64,000 nt of DNA from Desulfitobacterium_A nosdiversum (GTDB lineage Bacteria > Bacillota > Desulfitobacteriia > Desulfitobacteriales > Desulfitobacteriaceae). The position numbers were made by a program, and so were the translations under genes. Each line of letters begins with the position of its first letter. Within the stretch, counting starts at the first letter, position 1. The stretch lies in the NCBI RefSeq assembly GCF_049860565.1, contig NZ_CP172056.1:1426001-1490000 (forward strand), in the 5' to 3' direction. A model generated the notes under the pieces. The model was not told the origin of the DNA. It made no database searches and saw nothing but the letters and a program-made list of their open reading frames with translations. This document shows, piece after piece, positions 57,204-64,000 of this stretch.

Positions 57204-59471
57204 ATGCATTTGAAGATTAGAGAACTGTGGCCTTTAAAACCCATGGCTAATCTAAAGGGGAACACCACTGAGCAATCGATCATTGCCGTTGTGGTGTATT
57301 TTCTGCTATTTACCTTTCTATTATCCTCCGGTTTATTTACTTCAAAATTACCTGTCGAGTTGGGGCAGCCAAGCCCGCAGCTGATTAAGGCTCCCTGGAC
57401 TAAAGATATTGAGGATTTGGATAAGTATAAACAAGAACAGGATGCAGCGGCTAAAGCGGTAAAACCCGTTTATAAGCCTGATGAAGATTATTTGTCCAAT
57501 ATTGCCCGTGATTTAAGCAAAGCGTTCGGGGCACTTCGGGACGCGGTTAACACGAAAGAAGACGATGCGGCCAAGATTGCCAAACTGCGCCAAACAACTC
57601 CTTTCGCGGCGCTGCCGGACGGGGTTTTGGCGAATTTAATTAAGGCATCTCCACAGCTTTTGGATGAGAAAGAGCAGCTGGCTACTCAAATCATTATGGG
57701 CAACGCTCGGGGAACGGACACCGGAGCACATGATCCCGGTGAAGTGGCTGCGCTCCGGGACCGTATGAAACAGGATATTGATAATGCGCCGCTGACAGAT
57801 CAATTCAGGGTTTTTCTACAAGGATTTGTGGATTCAAAGATTACCCGTCAAACGTTGGTTATCGATGACCAAAAGACAGAAAACTTGAAACAGGCGGCAA
57901 GAGCATCGGTAAGGCTTGAGGTTCATAGTTATAAGGCAGGAGAAAAGATTATCGGGCCAGGAGAAATTGTTGATGAGAGTGTGATGCGCGCACTGTCCGC
58001 TTATGGGTTGGTAGAAAATCTTAACCCTTGGCGTTCTTTAGGGGGAATAGCGCTTATTGTACTGATCAGCTTACTAACCATGGTTCTTTATGCTCGCCAA
58101 TACCGACGGCATATCCCTCAGCTCCTGCCGAAGATGATTTTAGTGGGATTAAGCATTGCCCTTGTTCTGGTTATTGGGAAAGCGATTGTCGCCTTAAATT
58201 TAGGGGGCCCGGAGTTTAATTCACTTGCCGGAATGCTTATCCCTGCGGCTTGGGCAACGATGACAATAGCAATCTTAGTTGATCCGGAAACGGCTATGTT
58301 AAGCTCCATTATCTTGGCTATCTATGTTGGAATTTTAGCCGATCCCGTTGTTACAACTTCCTTTGGTTTACAAGTTGCTTTGGTTGCGCTATTTAGTGGG
58401 GTTATAGGAGTATACAGCGTTTCACGCTTAAGTCAGCGTTCGGATTTGGCTCGAGCCGGGTTTAATATTGCTGCTGTTAACTTTTTAACGATAAGCGGGA
58501 TTGCTTTGACTTCAGGAATGAAGCTTTCAGCTTGGGCTGTGGGAATATTGCTTGGGGTTGTGAACGGATTAGCTTCTTCCGTTCTAACTGTGGGCACACT
58601 GCATTGGTTTGAGGCAGGTTTTCATATTACTTCGGCGATTCGGCTGCTCGAGCTTTCAAATCCCAATCGGCCTCTTCTTAAACGCTTGCTGGTTGAGGCA
58701 CCGGGAACCTATCATCACAGTATCCTTGTTGGAAATTTAGCCGAAGCTGCGGCAGAAGCTGTTCAGGCAGACGCCATCCTCGTAAGAGTCGGTGCGATGT
58801 ATCATGATATTGGGAAGCTGAGACGCCCATACTTCTTTATTGAAAATCAATTTGCGCAGGATAATCCACATGATAAAATAGCACCTACATTAAGTGCGCT
58901 CATCATTACCTCTCATATTAAAGATGGATTAGAAATGGCTCGAGAGGAAAAATTACCGCAAATGATTCAAGATATTATTGCTCAGCACCATGGGGACAGC
59001 TTGGTAAGTTTTTTTTACCATAAGGCCATTGAGGAAAATATGGAAATTCCAGAAGAAACGTTTCATTATGAAGGACCAAGGCCCCAAACGAAAGAAGCCG
59101 CACTTGTTCTGCTGGCAGACAGCGTAGAGGCAGCAGTCCGTTCAATGAAACAGGCGACTCCTGGACGGATTGAAGGACTTGTTCGTAAGATTATTAAAAG
59201 CAAATTAGATGACGATCAACTGAATCAAAGTAATTTAACATTCCGGGATCTTGATAAAATCGCAACCGCATTTGTTCGCGTTCTCAGTGGAATATTCCAT
59301 TCGCGTGTAGAGTATCCAGAATTGCCTCAAACACATAAAGCAGATAAGACGGTACCCGTTCTTGCGGAAGCCCAGGAAAGTGTTTCCGATAATGAGGAGG
59401 ATACTTCTAAGGCCCCCGAAAAAGAGGATGCAAAAGAAACCTCAGAACTGCCAAAAGAAGATAACAGCTGA
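57204..59471 (+). CDS. pgpH: HD-domain cyclic-di-AMP phosphodiesterase, PgpH/YqfF type
   Basis: A 755-residue membrane enzyme. PgpH (YqfF) hydrolyses c-di-AMP to 5'-pApA. The order is a membrane helix at about residues 30-50, an extracellular 7TMR-HDED domain (to about 265), seven membrane helices (about 280-470), and a cytoplasmic HD domain with GTYHHSILVGNLAEAAAEAV, VGAMYHDIGKLRRPYFFIEN and DIIAQHHGDSLVSFFYHKAI. The C-terminal tail is acidic and Lys/Glu-rich. Start ATG 57204 is closely spaced to AGAAGG; TTG 57210 is a possible alternative. It lies in the conserved phoH-yqfF-ybeY run. Confidence 0.93.
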   Translation: MHLKIRELWPLKPMANLKGNTTEQSIIAVVVYFLLFTFLLSSGLFTSKLPVELGQPSPQLIKAPWTKDIEDLDKYKQEQDAAAKAVKPVYKPDEDYLSNIARDLSKAFGALRDAVNTKEDDAAKIAKLRQTTPFAALPDGVLANLIKASPQLLDEKEQLATQIIMGNARGTDTGAHDPGEVAALRDRMKQDIDNAPLTDQFRVFLQGFVDSKITRQTLVIDDQKTENLKQAARASVRLEVHSYKAGEKIIGPGEIVDESVMRALSAYGLVENLNPWRSLGGIALIVLISLLTMVLYARQYRRHIPQLLPKMILVGLSIALVLVIGKAIVALNLGGPEFNSLAGMLIPAAWATMTIAILVDPETAMLSSIILAIYVGILADPVVTTSFGLQVALVALFSGVIGVYSVSRLSQRSDLARAGFNIAAVNFLTISGIALTSGMKLSAWAVGILLGVVNGLASSVLTVGTLHWFEAGFHITSAIRLLELSNPNRPLLKRLLVEAPGTYHHSILVGNLAEAAAEAVQADAILVRVGAMYHDIGKLRRPYFFIENQFAQDNPHDKIAPTLSALIITSHIKDGLEMAREEKLPQMIQDIIAQHHGDSLVSFFYHKAIEENMEIPEETFHYEGPRPQTKEAALVLLADSVEAAVRSMKQATPGRIEGLVRKIIKSKLDDDQLNQSNLTFRDLDKIATAFVRVLSGIFHSRVEYPELPQTHKADKTVPVLAEAQESVSDNEEDTSKAPEKEDAKETSELPKEDNS

Positions 59472-59553
59472 TTAAATTACCGAAGAAATAAGGATAATAT
59501 CTATAAGCTAAGAGTGAAAAAACAAGATAGCAAACCTTATATGTGTTGATATG

Positions 59554-59597
59554 AAGGGAGGGAGGAGTTGCCTTGAATGGGTAACTCCTAGAATTTG
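59554..59597 (+). promoter_or_regulatory. Hairpin that may bridge the Shine-Dalgarno and the ybeY start
   Basis: A strong site AAGGGAGGG (59554-59562) abuts a 10-bp stem AGGAGTTGCC / GGTAACTCCT (59563-59572, 59580-59589, one G-T pair) with a 7-base loop. Five bases after the stem lies TTG 59595, the only usable ybeY start, because an in-frame TAG is at 59589-59591. Folding would bring the Shine-Dalgarno from 32 bases to about 5 of the start codon. A tiny frame (TTG 59573, MNG) also follows the site. Confidence 0.6.
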
Positions 59598-60071
59598 TTA
59601 TTAGATATTAATTGGGAAGAACAAACGATTCCAGAGTCTGAACGTGAACGGCTTCAAAAATATTTGGAACGGGGAATTTCTGAAGCGATTCAAGCTGCAG
59701 ATGGCTCTGAAGAGGCTGAAGTCAGTCTTACGCTAGTGGATGACCCGCGAATTCACGAATTAAATCGGGAGTACCGAGGGGTTGACCGACCGACGGATGT
59801 TCTTTCCTTTGCCCTTCAGGAAGAAGCCGAAGATGAGCCCGAAATTATGGATTTTGAAGATGAAATCCTCGGGGATATTATTATTTCTGTAGAGAGAGCA
59901 AGAGCTCAGGCGGAAGAATATGGACATTCCTTTGAGCGGGAACTGGTTTATCTTGCCGTTCATGGGACGCTGCACTTGCTTGGGTATAATCATGAAGTCG
60001 AAGCGGATAAAGCGGAGATGCGGCGCCAAGAAGAAACAGTAATGAGCCGAATCGGCCTTTTGAGAGACTAG
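59595..60071 (+). CDS. ybeY: Endoribonuclease YbeY, rRNA maturation factor
   Basis: A 158-residue single-strand-specific endonuclease that matures the 3' end of 16S rRNA. It has RGVDRPTDVLSFAL, the ILGDIIISVERA segment and the zinc-binding HGTLHLLGYNHEVE (HxxxHxxxxxH) motif. TTG 59595 is fixed by the in-frame stop just upstream and by family alignment (LLDINWEEQ). It has no normally spaced Shine-Dalgarno of its own: see the hairpin at 59554-59597. It is followed at 11 bases by dgkA. Confidence 0.94.
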   Translation: MLLDINWEEQTIPESERERLQKYLERGISEAIQAADGSEEAEVSLTLVDDPRIHELNREYRGVDRPTDVLSFALQEEAEDEPEIMDFEDEILGDIIISVERARAQAEEYGHSFERELVYLAVHGTLHLLGYNHEVEADKAEMRRQEETVMSRIGLLRD

Positions 60072-60082
60072 ATGAGGGATTT

Positions 60083-60481
60083 ATGGGGAAATATTCAGAA
60101 AAGCATTCAAAGAACCGTTCCTTTTGGGTTAGTTTAGGCCAGGCCTGGAGGGGAATCCTTTATTCCTTTAAAACTCAAAAACACTTTCAGTTCCATATCT
60201 TTGCCGGAAGTATTGTCATTATATCGGCTTGGTTGACACAGCTTACTCGTTTGGAATGGGTGCTGCTGGTCATAGCGATTGGCTGCGTGCTGGCGGCAGA
60301 GGTGATTAACACTGCAATTGAGCTTGTTGTAGACCTTGTACAGCCGAATTATCACCCGATAGCGGGAATGGCAAAGGACGTTGCTGCAGGCGCAGTTTTG
60401 ATTGCGGCAATTCAGGCTGTGGTTATCGGCCTTCTGATTTTTGGACCGCCGTTAATGCGCTGGATAATGAAAGGTGTATAG
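60083..60481 (+). CDS. dgkA: Diacylglycerol/undecaprenol kinase
   Basis: A 132-residue integral membrane kinase. The Gram-positive DgkA acts mainly on undecaprenol, regenerating the lipid carrier of cell-wall synthesis. It has three membrane helices (about 43-60, 62-85 and 95-121), the KTQKHFQFHIFAG part, the catalytic AAEVINTAIELVVDLV helix with its Glu and Asp, and the GMAKDVAAGAVLI segment. A soluble basic N terminus of about 30 residues is also found in other Firmicutes. It lies in the ybeY-dgkA-cdd-era order. Confidence 0.92.
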   Translation: MGKYSEKHSKNRSFWVSLGQAWRGILYSFKTQKHFQFHIFAGSIVIISAWLTQLTRLEWVLLVIAIGCVLAAEVINTAIELVVDLVQPNYHPIAGMAKDVAAGAVLIAAIQAVVIGLLIFGPPLMRWIMKGV

Positions 60482-60529
60482 TTTTTTTAAAAGCATTTCG
60501 TATGACCTTGGTAAGGAGGAGGTAAATAT

Positions 60530-60955
60530 ATGGAACATCTTTTGGACATGACACCAGAAGTGCAAAAAGAACTTATTCGTAGGGCACAGGATGCCTATTC
60601 AAAAGCCTATGTTCCGTATTCGCATTATCCTGTGGGGGCTGCAACCCTATGGGCTTCGGGAAATATTTTTTCAGGCTGTAACGTCGAAAATGCGAGCTAT
60701 GGACTGACCGTGTGTGCGGAGCGAAACTCTATATTTCAAGCTGCAGCTCATGGAGAAAGAAAGCTTAAGGCAATTGCTATTGCAGTTCCAACAGAAACCT
60801 TCCCTTCTCCCTGTGGAGCCTGCCGTCAGGTTCTGCGTGAATTTGCCAGAGATTGCCGGGTAATTCTTGTAAATGGACAAGGACAGACACGAATAACCGA
60901 TCTTAAAACGCTGCTTCCAGATTCCTTCGGACCAGAATATTTAACCGAGGAATAA
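60530..60955 (+). CDS. cdd: Cytidine deaminase
   Basis: A 141-residue deaminase that turns cytidine and deoxycytidine into uridine forms in pyrimidine salvage. The zinc site is visible in CNVENASYGLTVCAERNSI, with the catalytic Glu next to the zinc Cys (CAE), and in PCGACRQVLREF with the other two zinc Cys residues. Family N terminus YVPYSHYPVGAATL is present. AAGGAGGAGG lies just before the ATG. It has the position between dgkA and era seen in B. subtilis. Confidence 0.96.
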   Translation: MEHLLDMTPEVQKELIRRAQDAYSKAYVPYSHYPVGAATLWASGNIFSGCNVENASYGLTVCAERNSIFQAAAHGERKLKAIAIAVPTETFPSPCGACRQVLREFARDCRVILVNGQGQTRITDLKTLLPDSFGPEYLTEE

Positions 60956-61149
60956 TCTCGTGGAAATAAGTGTACTAACTCCCTGAATGATATCTTAATT
61001 TTAGAGCATACTATGAATTTGAAATCCTAGATGATTAAGGTTAAGAATTCAAAGGGAAAGGGTTAATTCATTAGATATTTTTTTAGGCTGCATTAAATGA
61101 AGTTAATAATGATATAGGGATAGGAAAACTCCCTGAATAGAATGAGGAA

Positions 61150-62073
61150 GTGGAAAACAGCGTGAATTATAGTAACCCATCTCCGGGATTCCGTTCTGGA
61201 TTTGTTTCCGTGATTGGAAGACCGAATGCCGGCAAATCAACTCTTCTTAATCAATTGCTAGAACAAAAAGTTTTGATCATGTCGGATAAACCCCAAACCA
61301 CACGCAATAAAATTCAGTGCATCTTTACGGAGGAACGGGGACAAGTTATTTTTTTAGATACTCCGGGAATTCATAAACCAAAGCATAAGCTTGGGAAATT
61401 CATGGTGGATGCCGCCCTTGAATCCTTGCGTGAAGTGGATTTGATTTTATATATGGTTGATGCTTCCGCTGAATTTGGAAGCGGAGAAGAATATATCATC
61501 AATGCCGTAAAGCAGGTTAAAACTCCATGTATTCTGGTTTTGAACAAGATTGATCTTTTGAAGAAAGAACAAGTCCTTAAACTGATCCAAGACTATTCAA
61601 AACTGGCCGATTTCTTGGCGATCGTACCCATATCGGCCAAAACGGGTGAGAATAAAGACGAATTGTTAAAAGTCATCTTCAGCCAATTACCGGAAGGACC
61701 AATGTACTATCCGGAAGATGAAGTGACAGATCAGCCGGAGCGTTTTATTATGGCTGAGCTTGTCCGGGAAAAAGTGCTCCAATTGACCCGAGATGAGGTT
61801 CCCCATTCGATTGCTGTTGTAGTCGAATCGGTGGAGGAAAAAGCAACCTTAGTTAAAGTCAGAGCTCTCATTATTGTTGAGCGGGATTCACAAAAAGGTA
61901 TTATCATCGGCCAAGGTGGAAAACTCTTAAAAGAGATCGGGCGCTTGGCACGCCAGGATATTGAAACCCTGCTGGGAAGCAAAGTATTTTTGGAACTCTG
62001 GGTCAAAGTAAAGAAGGACTGGCGCAATCGAATTGACAATTTGCGTGAGCTGGGTTATTCAGATCGAAAATAA
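61150..62073 (+). CDS. era: GTPase Era
   Basis: Era binds the 3' end of 16S rRNA and checks 30S assembly. The 307-residue protein has G1 GRPNAGKSTLLNQL, G3 DTPGIHKPKHKLG, G4 NKIDLL and the SAKTG G5 element, followed by the KH domain with IIVERDSQKGIIIGQGGKLL. Start is uncertain: GTG 61150 (given) or GTG 61162, which lies farther from GAGGAAG. About 195 bases before it hold no gene. It is normally followed by recO; here deoC intervenes. Confidence 0.94.
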   Translation: MENSVNYSNPSPGFRSGFVSVIGRPNAGKSTLLNQLLEQKVLIMSDKPQTTRNKIQCIFTEERGQVIFLDTPGIHKPKHKLGKFMVDAALESLREVDLILYMVDASAEFGSGEEYIINAVKQVKTPCILVLNKIDLLKKEQVLKLIQDYSKLADFLAIVPISAKTGENKDELLKVIFSQLPEGPMYYPEDEVTDQPERFIMAELVREKVLQLTRDEVPHSIAVVVESVEEKATLVKVRALIIVERDSQKGIIIGQGGKLLKEIGRLARQDIETLLGSKVFLELWVKVKKDWRNRIDNLRELGYSDRK

Positions 62074-62150
62074 AAGGGAAAACTGAAAAAAGAGAAATAG
62101 GTCAAACTATACTAGCTAAGAAGAGTGGATAGATGAAGGAGGTTAATCAA

Positions 62151-62801
62151 ATGAATCTAGCGGGTATGATTGATCATACGTTGTTAAAGCCAGATGCGAC
62201 AGAGAAGGATATTGTTCAACTTTGCCATGAAGCAAAACAACATCAATTTGCAACGGTTTGTGTTAACGGGTCTTATGCTCGAACAGCAGCGAAGCTGCTC
62301 CATGGTACCGGCGTAGGTGTCGCTGTGGTCGTTGGATTCCCTTTAGGGGCGACTTTGACCGAGATTAAAGTTCAAGAAGTTTTTGCGGCAAAGGCCCACG
62401 GTGCTCGTGAAATTGATATGGTTATGAACATCGGTTGGGCTAAGTCCGGAGACTGGATAGCGGTTGAAAAGGATATTGTTCGCGTGGTTGAAGCGGCTCA
62501 TTGCTGTGGAGTTACGGTTAAAGTGATTATTGAAACATGCTTGCTTAATGAAGAGGAAAAACAAAAAGCCGCGGAGATCGTTAAACGTTCCGGCGCGGAA
62601 TTTATCAAAACTTCCACAGGATTTTCTAGCGCCGGTGCAACCGTTGAGGACGTCCGTAACCTCAAGGCCTGGGTAGGTGAAGGGGTTAAGGTTAAAGCTT
62701 CAGGAGGAATTCGGAGTCGGGAATTTGCGCTGCAGCTTGTAGAAGCTGGAGCAGAGCGTATTGGGGCAAGCGCAAGCATAAAAATTATTTCTGAGTCATA
62801 A
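62151..62801 (+). CDS. deoC: Deoxyribose-phosphate aldolase
   Basis: A 216-residue TIM-barrel aldolase that splits 2-deoxy-D-ribose 5-phosphate into acetaldehyde and glyceraldehyde 3-phosphate in deoxynucleoside catabolism. Marks are DHTLLKPDATEKDI, VAVVVGFPLGATLTEIKV, EIDMVMNIGWAKSGDW, VKVIIETCLL, the Schiff-base Lys in EFIKTSTGFSSAGATVEDV and VKASGGIRSREFAL. AAGGAGG lies eight bases before ATG 62151. Neighbouring cdd also serves deoxynucleoside salvage, but recO normally follows era directly. Confidence 0.95.
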   Translation: MNLAGMIDHTLLKPDATEKDIVQLCHEAKQHQFATVCVNGSYARTAAKLLHGTGVGVAVVVGFPLGATLTEIKVQEVFAAKAHGAREIDMVMNIGWAKSGDWIAVEKDIVRVVEAAHCCGVTVKVIIETCLLNEEEKQKAAEIVKRSGAEFIKTSTGFSSAGATVEDVRNLKAWVGEGVKVKASGGIRSREFALQLVEAGAERIGASASIKIISES

Positions 62802-62899
62802 TGAATTCAATATTTTTGCATCAGTTGAAGGGTATTTTCATAAAACACGAGTGAAGAGAATATGGATTTAATCAATGACAAATAATAAGAGGTGTTATC

Positions 62900-63718
62900 G
62901 TGGGTGTTTACCAAACGGATGCGTTAGTGATTCGAAGCCGGGAATATGGGGAATCAGACCGATTGCTGACGCTTTTTTCACGAGAACAGGGTAAACTTCA
63001 CGCTGTGGCTAAAGGGGTTCGAAAGCCTAGAAGCAAGCAAAGGGCTGGGGCTCAACTTTTTACGTATGCCGACTTTTTGCTTTATCACGGAAAAACGCTG
63101 GATACCATAAATCAGGCAAGCCCGAAGGAAAGTTTCGCTTTTTTATGGGGTGATCTTGAAAAAAGTCTTGCTGCTTCTGCTATTGCGGAGCTACTGGATA
63201 TAGGAACGCTTCAGGGACAACCTTATCCAGAATTATTTTCGCTGACTTTAGCCGGCCTTTTTCTTTTAGAGCAGTTCGATCCTGCGATAGTGCAAGCTGC
63301 CTATACCCTGAGGTCGCTCACATATTTAGGCTACCGCCCGAAGCTGTCTGAATGCGCAGAATGTGGGCGGCCCATCAAAGAAAACCGCATTTTCTTCAGC
63401 CCTGAAGATGGCGGTGTCATTTGCGGTCAATGCTTAGGGGATAATGCAAGGTTGGGACGTTGGCTTTCTGCGGGGAGTCTTGCTTTTATGAGGCAGCTGA
63501 TATCCGTTGACCTCGCAAAATTGGATCGATTACGATGGAATGAAGGAATGAAAAAAGAGATATTAACAAGCCTTCAATTCTTAAGTGAACAGATTTTTAA
63601 TCAACGATTGAAGTCCTGGAGTATGGGGAGCCGCTTGGCAAATGTGGGACAAAACCAAAGCGGAAAGGACGGTCACGTTGATGAGCGAAGTAATTTGGAC
63701 GGAACTGGAGAAGATTGA
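62900..63718 (+). CDS. recO: DNA repair protein RecO
   Basis: RecO helps RecR load RecA onto SSB-coated DNA. The 272-residue protein has the OB domain with ALVIRSREYGESDRLLTLFS and GKLHAVAKGVRKPRSKQRAG, and the zinc finger CAECGRPI...CGQC toward the C terminus. GTG 62900 follows AAGAGGTGTT. Its last 38 bases overlap the start of the next gene. The tail (QNQSGKDGHVDERSNLDGTG) is longer than usual and comes from the overlap with that gene. Confidence 0.93.
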   Translation: MGVYQTDALVIRSREYGESDRLLTLFSREQGKLHAVAKGVRKPRSKQRAGAQLFTYADFLLYHGKTLDTINQASPKESFAFLWGDLEKSLAASAIAELLDIGTLQGQPYPELFSLTLAGLFLLEQFDPAIVQAAYTLRSLTYLGYRPKLSECAECGRPIKENRIFFSPEDGGVICGQCLGDNARLGRWLSAGSLAFMRQLISVDLAKLDRLRWNEGMKKEILTSLQFLSEQIFNQRLKSWSMGSRLANVGQNQSGKDGHVDERSNLDGTGED

Positions 63719-64000
63719 CGTGCTGCGTGAGCGCATGGGGGTAAGTTATGAACGTGCGCGCGTATCTCTTGAAACGAATCAGGGAGATCTTATTAAAGCT
63801 TTAGCAGAACTTGAAAAGGAACAAAGCAAAGCGGAAGATGGATTTGCCGGAAGGTTTTATGGAGGTGTTAAAGAGCAGATGAAACGGCTTAATAAAACGC
63901 AGCTGAATCTAAAGCACGCTGATAAAACAGTTCTAAGTATTTCAGCTCCTTTAGGAATGGCTTTAGCATATGCTATTTGGAAGCGCCCAACGTTAAGAAT
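63681..64000 (+). CDS. DUF4342 domain protein, 3' end beyond window
   Basis: A frame starting at ATG 63681 (GCGGAAAGGACGG upstream) stays open to the window end (106 residues seen). The first 50 residues look like the UBA-like helical domain of DUF4342: TELEKIDVLRERMGVSYERA then VSLETNQGDLIKALAELEKE. A short basic linker follows and a hydrophobic LSISAPLGMALAYAIWKRP segment suggests a membrane helix at the cut end. It overlaps the end of recO, so it is translated with it. Function unknown. Confidence 0.7.
   Translation, partial: MSEVIWTELEKIDVLRERMGVSYERARVSLETNQGDLIKALAELEKEQSKAEDGFAGRFYGGVKEQMKRLNKTQLNLKHADKTVLSISAPLGMALAYAIWKRPTLR

Noticed and set aside
1..64000. tRNA, 16S/23S/5S rRNA genes, CRISPR arrays, intact insertion sequences
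   Set aside because: Looked for cloverleaf CCA ends, rRNA signatures, regularly spaced repeats and transposase motifs; none convincing in the window.

Overview
The window is chromosomal DNA from a spore-forming, anaerobic Gram-positive bacterium. The support is a set of sporulation genes (spoIIP, yqfC, yqfD, gerW/ytfJ, ytfI), a CIRCE-controlled hrcA-grpE-dnaK-dnaJ cluster, a leucine T-box, Firmicutes-style gene order and strong AGGAGG ribosome binding sites with many TTG/GTG starts. A membrane [NiFe]-hydrogenase operon and the general look of the proteins suggest the Peptococcaceae (a Desulfosporosinus or Desulfitobacterium type). That genus-level guess is inference.

Layout. 1-3.7 kb: the end of a ribose-type ABC binding protein, a DUF4395 membrane protein, then nadD, an RRM RNA-binding protein, yqeK and rsfS. 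3.7-12.2 kb: a GC-rich structured repeat, a T-box plus leuS, a probable structured RNA, the DNA-uptake genes comEA-comEC, holA and the oppositely oriented rpsT. 12.4-18.8 kb: a small holin-like membrane protein, spoIIP, murJ, a phosphodiester glycosidase and lepA. 18.8-21.6 kb: a second structured repeat and an AT-rich island that interrupts the usual lepA-hemW neighbourhood. 21.6-32.5 kb: the conserved run hemW, hrcA, grpE, dnaK, dnaJ, prmA, rsmE, mtaB, hinT, rpsU, yqeY, ybaK.

32.5-54.6 kb is an accessory block lying between rpsU-yqeY and yqfC-yqfD, which are close neighbours in many Firmicutes. It carries a TetR regulator with a PEP-utilising (rifampin-phosphotransferase-like) enzyme, a YcxB protein, an SGNH hydrolase whose 3' end is duplicated around a LysR/flavoprotein cassette, a six-gene hydrogenase operon without ferredoxin subunits, a GC-rich TetR/wHTH/carboxymuconolactone decarboxylase/zinc-ribbon operon, a truncated methyltransferase, an RsgA-like GTPase plus methyltransferase behind an attenuator-like leader, a superoxide dismutase, gerW-ytfI and an ECF sigma/anti-sigma pair. 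54.7-64 kb returns to core order: yqfC, yqfD, phoH, yqfF(pgpH), ybeY, dgkA, cdd, era, deoC, recO and a DUF4342 gene cut by the window end.

The most interesting points are the rsgA-methyltransferase pair and its leader (possible ribosome-sensing attenuation), the stripped-down hydrogenase with near-Rex-like direct repeats upstream, a hairpin that appears to bridge the Shine-Dalgarno and start codon of ybeY, and two structured intergenic repeats with related CATCC hairpins, one of which is almost copied inside the superoxide dismutase gene. No tRNA, rRNA 16S/23S/5S, CRISPR array or intact insertion sequence was seen.
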